This document shows positions 60,525-64,000 of a DNA stretch of 64,000 bases, in pieces; the stretch's first letter is position 1; each line of letters opens with the position of its first letter. Below the pieces are notes generated by a model, which was not told the DNA's origin, searched no databases, and saw nothing but the letters and a program-made list of their open reading frames with translations. The position numbers and the translations under genes are program-made. The stretch is from Shewanella loihica PV-4 (lineage in GTDB: Bacteria > Pseudomonadota > Gammaproteobacteria > Enterobacterales > Shewanellaceae). The stretch spans positions 1,736,001 to 1,800,000 of the forward strand of contig NC_009092.1 of assembly GCF_000016065.1 (NCBI RefSeq), given 5' to 3'.

Positions 60525-62789
60525 GTGCTTATGTTAAATAAAGATTTAGAGGTCACCTTGAATCTGGCGTTCCAACAAGCCAGAGACGCGCGACACGAAT
60601 ACATGACCGTAGAGCATCTGCTATTGGCGTTAATCGATAATCCTGCGGCTCAAGAGGCGCTGCTCGCCTGCGGTGCAAACCTCGATAAGTTAAGAGAAGA
60701 GGTGTCGAGTTTCATCGAACAGACCACACCTATCATCAGCGATCCCAACGACGACAGAGAAACCCAGCCTACCTTAGGTTTTCAGCGCGTGCTGCAGCGC
60801 GCCGTCTTTCATGTGCAATCCTCGGGGCGTAACGAGGTGACTGGTGCCAACGTCTTAGTGGCCATCTTCAGCGAGCAGGAGTCTCAGGCGGTTTACCTGC
60901 TCCGTAACGGTGAGATCACCCGTCTGGATGTGGTCAACTACATCTCCCACGGCGTGTCACGTGATGAGCTGGATAATGCTCAGGAACCCGAGCAGATTGA
61001 AGATCACAGTGAATCGGAAGAGCGCAGCAAGCTGTCGCAATTTACCGCTAACCTCAACGAAGAGGCCCGCAAAGGAAATATCGATCCCCTGATCGGCCGC
61101 TCCGATGAGATAGAGCGCTCGATTCAGATCCTCTGCCGTCGCCGCAAGAATAATCCACTATTGGTGGGTGAGGCTGGCGTCGGTAAGACGGCGATTGCCG
61201 AGGGGCTTGCCTATCGCATCGTCAACGACGAGGTTCCTGAGGTGATGGCTGATGCCACTGTCTACTCGCTGGATCTCGGCGCCTTGCTGGCCGGTACCAA
61301 ATATCGTGGTGACTTTGAGAAACGCTTTAAGAGCCTGCTCAAGGAGCTCTCGCAAGATAAGCACGCCATACTGTTTATCGACGAGATCCACACCATTATC
61401 GGCGCAGGCGCGGCATCTGGTGGCGTGATGGATGCGTCTAACTTGCTAAAGCCGCTGCTCTCTAGTGGCCATCTTCGCTGTATGGGTTCGACCACCTTCC
61501 AGGAGTATCAGAGCATCTTCGAGAAAGATCGTGCCCTGGCCAGACGTTTCCAGAAGGTGGATATCAACGAGCCTTCGGTGGCGGAAACCACTAAGATCCT
61601 ACAAGGTCTCAAGAGCAAGTATGAGGAGCACCATGGCGTGCGCTATACCATGGCGGCCTTGTCGGTGGCGGCCCGTCTGGCGGATAAGCATATCAACGAC
61701 AGACATCTTCCCGATAAGGCGATCGATGTGATCGACGAGGCGGGCGCCCGCATGGCGATGCAGCCAGCGAGCAAGCGCAAGAAGACCATAGGTCAGGCGG
61801 AGATCGAGTCTATCATAGCTAAGATAGCGCGGATCCCTGAGAAGACGGTATCGGCCACCGATAAGGATATGCTGAAGAACCTTGAGCGTAATCTTAAGAT
61901 GGTGGTGTTTGGCCAGGATAAGGCTATTGAAGCCTTAAGCTCGGCGATTCGCCTGTCACGCTCTGGCCTCAGCGGCGCCCACAAGCCAGTGGGTAGCTTC
62001 CTGTTTGCCGGTCCGACCGGTGTGGGTAAGACGGAGGTCACCAGTCAGCTGGCGTCCTGTCTCAGCCTCAAGCTGGTGCGTTTCGATATGTCCGAGTATA
62101 TGGAGAGTCATACCGTGTCTCGCCTTATCGGTGCGCCGCCGGGCTATGTTGGCTACGATCAGGGGGGCTTGTTAACCGATGCGGTGATCAAGAACCCACA
62201 TTGCGTGGTGCTGCTCGATGAGATCGAAAAGGCCCATCCTGATGTCTACAACCTGCTGCTGCAGGTGATGGACCACGGTACCTTGACCGACAACAATGGT
62301 CGCAAGGCGGACTTTAGACACGTGACCCTGGTGATGACGACCAACGCGGGCGTGCAGGAGACGGTGCGTAAATCCATCGGCTTCAAGCAGCAAGATCACA
62401 GCCAGGACGCTTTGTCTGAGATCAACCGCGTCTTCTCGCCCGAGTTCAGAAACCGCTTGGATGAGATCATCTGGTTCAACCATCTGGATATGACGGTCAT
62501 CGCCAAGGTGGTCGACAAGTTCCTGGTCGAGCTGCAGGCGCAACTGGATGAGAAATCTGTGGTGCTGGATGTGAGCGATGATGCCAGAACCTTACTGGCT
62601 GAGAAGGGCTATGATAAGGCGATGGGGGCACGGCCTATGGCCCGTGTGGTCACCGAGATGATCAAACGACCACTTGCCGATGAGATCCTCTTTGGCAAGC
62701 TGGAGAAGGGCGGTGTGGCCCATGTGGATGTCGACGGTGATAAGCTGACCATCAAGATCGAACAGTCGGAGCGGCTGACACAGGCGTAA
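60525..62789 (+). CDS. clpA: ATP-dependent Clp protease ATP-binding subunit ClpA
   Basis: The unfoldase ring of ClpAP. The 754-aa protein has a double Clp_N repeat (residues 1-145), AAA1 with Walker A GEAGVGKTAIAEG and LFIDEIHTIIGAG, and AAA2 with GPTGVGKTEVT and VVLLDEIEKAHPDV. The IGF loop region for ClpP contact is RKSIGFKQQD. The start ATG follows GGGGGTG. ClpP is not in this window. Confidence 0.97.
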   Translation: MLMLNKDLEVTLNLAFQQARDARHEYMTVEHLLLALIDNPAAQEALLACGANLDKLREEVSSFIEQTTPIISDPNDDRETQPTLGFQRVLQRAVFHVQSSGRNEVTGANVLVAIFSEQESQAVYLLRNGEITRLDVVNYISHGVSRDELDNAQEPEQIEDHSESEERSKLSQFTANLNEEARKGNIDPLIGRSDEIERSIQILCRRRKNNPLLVGEAGVGKTAIAEGLAYRIVNDEVPEVMADATVYSLDLGALLAGTKYRGDFEKRFKSLLKELSQDKHAILFIDEIHTIIGAGAASGGVMDASNLLKPLLSSGHLRCMGSTTFQEYQSIFEKDRALARRFQKVDINEPSVAETTKILQGLKSKYEEHHGVRYTMAALSVAARLADKHINDRHLPDKAIDVIDEAGARMAMQPASKRKKTIGQAEIESIIAKIARIPEKTVSATDKDMLKNLERNLKMVVFGQDKAIEALSSAIRLSRSGLSGAHKPVGSFLFAGPTGVGKTEVTSQLASCLSLKLVRFDMSEYMESHTVSRLIGAPPGYVGYDQGGLLTDAVIKNPHCVVLLDEIEKAHPDVYNLLLQVMDHGTLTDNNGRKADFRHVTLVMTTNAGVQETVRKSIGFKQQDHSQDALSEINRVFSPEFRNRLDEIIWFNHLDMTVIAKVVDKFLVELQAQLDEKSVVLDVSDDARTLLAEKGYDKAMGARPMARVVTEMIKRPLADEILFGKLEKGGVAHVDVDGDKLTIKIEQSERLTQA

Positions 62790-62803
62790 TACACTGACGT
62801 AAT

Positions 62804-62830
62804 AAAAAGGCTGCAGATGCAGCCTTTTTT
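62804..62830 (+). terminator. Intrinsic terminator after clpA
   Basis: AAAAAGGCTGCA-GA-TGCAGCCTTTTTT, perfect stem and T run. Confidence 0.9.
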
Positions 62831-62963
62831 CATGATTTGGTTTATGTGTCAGATCCTGCCTAGTTGCTAGAACCTTCTTCAACCTTCTTCGCTGCCTGAT
62901 TCGGCTTGGTCGGGACTGTGTCGGTTTCCGCCAGTCTCTGCCATTGTCGCTATCGATTAGGAA

Positions 62964-62990
62964 CAAAAAAACCGGCACTGCCGGTTTTTA
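62964..62990 (-). terminator. Intrinsic terminator of infA
   Basis: AAAAACCGGCA / TGCCGGTTTTT stem; T-rich end on the minus strand. Confidence 0.88.
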
Positions 62991-63008
62991 TTATTCGCAA
63001 GCTAACGA

Positions 63009-63230
<222 letters not shown>

Positions 63231-63357
63231 TCAGTTATCCTGTTAGCCTTCAAATATTAAAAACGGGCGTATCATGCCGCAAATTAGCGCTTCTGTAAAG
63301 AGGTGTTCGTTATCTGGGCAAATATCTGTTTGCTTTATTTTTTCTCATTAAGCGCGC

Positions 63358-64000
63358 TTATTCACTGAGTTGCCAACCATTTGCGGTCAATATCTCGTAG
63401 GGATGGTAGGCGGTCTTGTAATTCATCTTACGTGACTCATGGATCTGATAACCCAGGTAGACATGCGCCTTGTGCATCTGCCTCGCGAGATCGCACTGCA
63501 ATAGAATCATCAAGGAGCCCAGAGAGCGTTTATCCAGCGCGGGGGCAAAGAAGCTGTAGATGGCCGACAGGCTGTTTGGCAACACGTCAGTGACCGCTAC
63601 GCCTATCAGCTCACCTTCGAGCCGCAGTTCGAGCAGCTTTGGTGGATGCCAGCTGCACTGCACGAAATGATCATACTGTTCTCGTGAGGGGGGATACATG
63701 GGACCATCGTGGTGGCGCGCCTTGATGTACCTGTCATAGAGCGCGTAGTGCTCGTCGGTGCAGGTGTCGACCAGGCGCCAGCTAACATCCTGATTCTGTT
63801 TCAGGGTGCGTTTCTGCCGTCGTGACGGCATAAATAGGTCCACCGGAATACGTATCGGCAGGCAGGCCTGGCAGTGAGGGCAATGTGGCTTATAGATGGT
63901 CTCGCCGCTGCGGCGAAAACCCAAGGCCAAGAGCTTCTCAAACAGGGTGAGGTCGAGAGATTCCTCCTGCAGCACTAACAGCTGCTCCTGCTTGCCCTGC
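63358..64000 (-). CDS. bpt: Aspartate/glutamate leucyltransferase Bpt (5' end cut by window)
   Basis: Transfers Leu from Leu-tRNA to N-terminal Asp or Glu, making N-degrons read by ClpS. The frame remains open to the right edge (QGKQEQLLVLQEESLDL), so the true start lies outside. About 214 residues are present of a family near 235-240. Markers: GFRRSGETIYKPHCPHCQACLPIR (two CxxC), YKTAYHPYEIL near the end, and NSLSAIYSFFAP. The GTG at 63975 is not the start. The aat gene is expected further upstream. Confidence 0.9.
   Translation of the reverse strand, partial: QGKQEQLLVLQEESLDLTLFEKLLALGFRRSGETIYKPHCPHCQACLPIRIPVDLFMPSRRQKRTLKQNQDVSWRLVDTCTDEHYALYDRYIKARHHDGPMYPPSREQYDHFVQCSWHPPKLLELRLEGELIGVAVTDVLPNSLSAIYSFFAPALDKRSLGSLMILLQCDLARQMHKAHVYLGYQIHESRKMNYKTAYHPYEILTANGWQLSE

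Noticed and set aside
62879..62960. About 20-codon minus-strand frame between clpA and infA
   Set aside because: No Shine-Dalgarno and no conservation signal; sits in a gap between two terminators.

Overview
The window reads as a chromosomal segment of a marine gammaproteobacterium, almost certainly Shewanella. The reasons are the MotY-type sodium-driven flagellar stator partner beside rnt, the tolQRAB-pal-cpoB block followed by a tRNA-Lys array, the split CrbS/CrbR acetate switch, the monomeric isocitrate dehydrogenase, the DcaP-type porin, and a likely HexR site at ppsA. No phage, insertion sequence, CRISPR array or rRNA operon was found. I do not assign a species.

Layout. 1-3.9 kb: purM (cut by the left edge) diverges from upp, then an Na+/H+ antiporter-family transporter and a 2-Cys peroxiredoxin. 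4-8.7 kb: CYTH protein, periplasmic binding protein, DUF3137 membrane protein, RNase T, MotY. 8.8-9.0 kb: a probable unannotated small RNA on the minus strand. 9.3-16.7 kb: a prolyl oligopeptidase lipoprotein and the complete ybgC-tolQRAB-pal-cpoB operon with a visible promoter. 16.8-18.3 kb: seven intact tRNA-Lys(UUU) genes interleaved with four 99-nt inserted tRNA-like copies and one decayed remnant. 18.7-22 kb: DcaP porin, glutaredoxin, RadD helicase. 22-28.3 kb: acs divergent from crbS, a sodium/solute symporter-histidine kinase hybrid, then an FAH-family hydrolase. 28.4-37.6 kb: accessory-looking part with CatB acetyltransferase, a 15-bp minisatellite, PuuB-like oxidase, YdcH, a LysR regulator, the glutathione-dependent formaldehyde pathway (frmA-frmB), and a TetR-controlled EmrAB-like efflux pair. 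37.7-49 kb: crbR, a hotdog thioesterase, aroH-ppsR-ppsA-ydiJ, DUF1285, MarR, a PliI-like lipoprotein, and an unknown tail-anchored protein. 49.2-57.1 kb: leucine dehydrogenase, DUF4826, roxA, purB, hflD, mnmA, nudJ, rluE. 57.4-64 kb: icd, cspD, clpS-clpA, infA and bpt (cut by the right edge).

How it fits together. Carbon flow around acetyl-CoA and pyruvate dominates. Acs activates acetate, CrbS/CrbR should control acs, Icd and YdiJ feed the TCA cycle, PpsA opens gluconeogenesis under PpsR and probably HexR, and leucine dehydrogenase is probably under LiuR. Envelope integrity (Tol-Pal, MotY, porin), ribosome and tRNA modification (RoxA, RluE, MnmA), and N-degron proteolysis (Bpt, ClpS, ClpA) form the other themes.

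The most interesting unlisted signals are a shared 16-bp palindrome in front of acs/crbS and crbR, the small RNA at 8.8-9.0 kb, the tRNA-Lys array with its conserved aberrant copies, and two minisatellites, one directly upstream of roxA.
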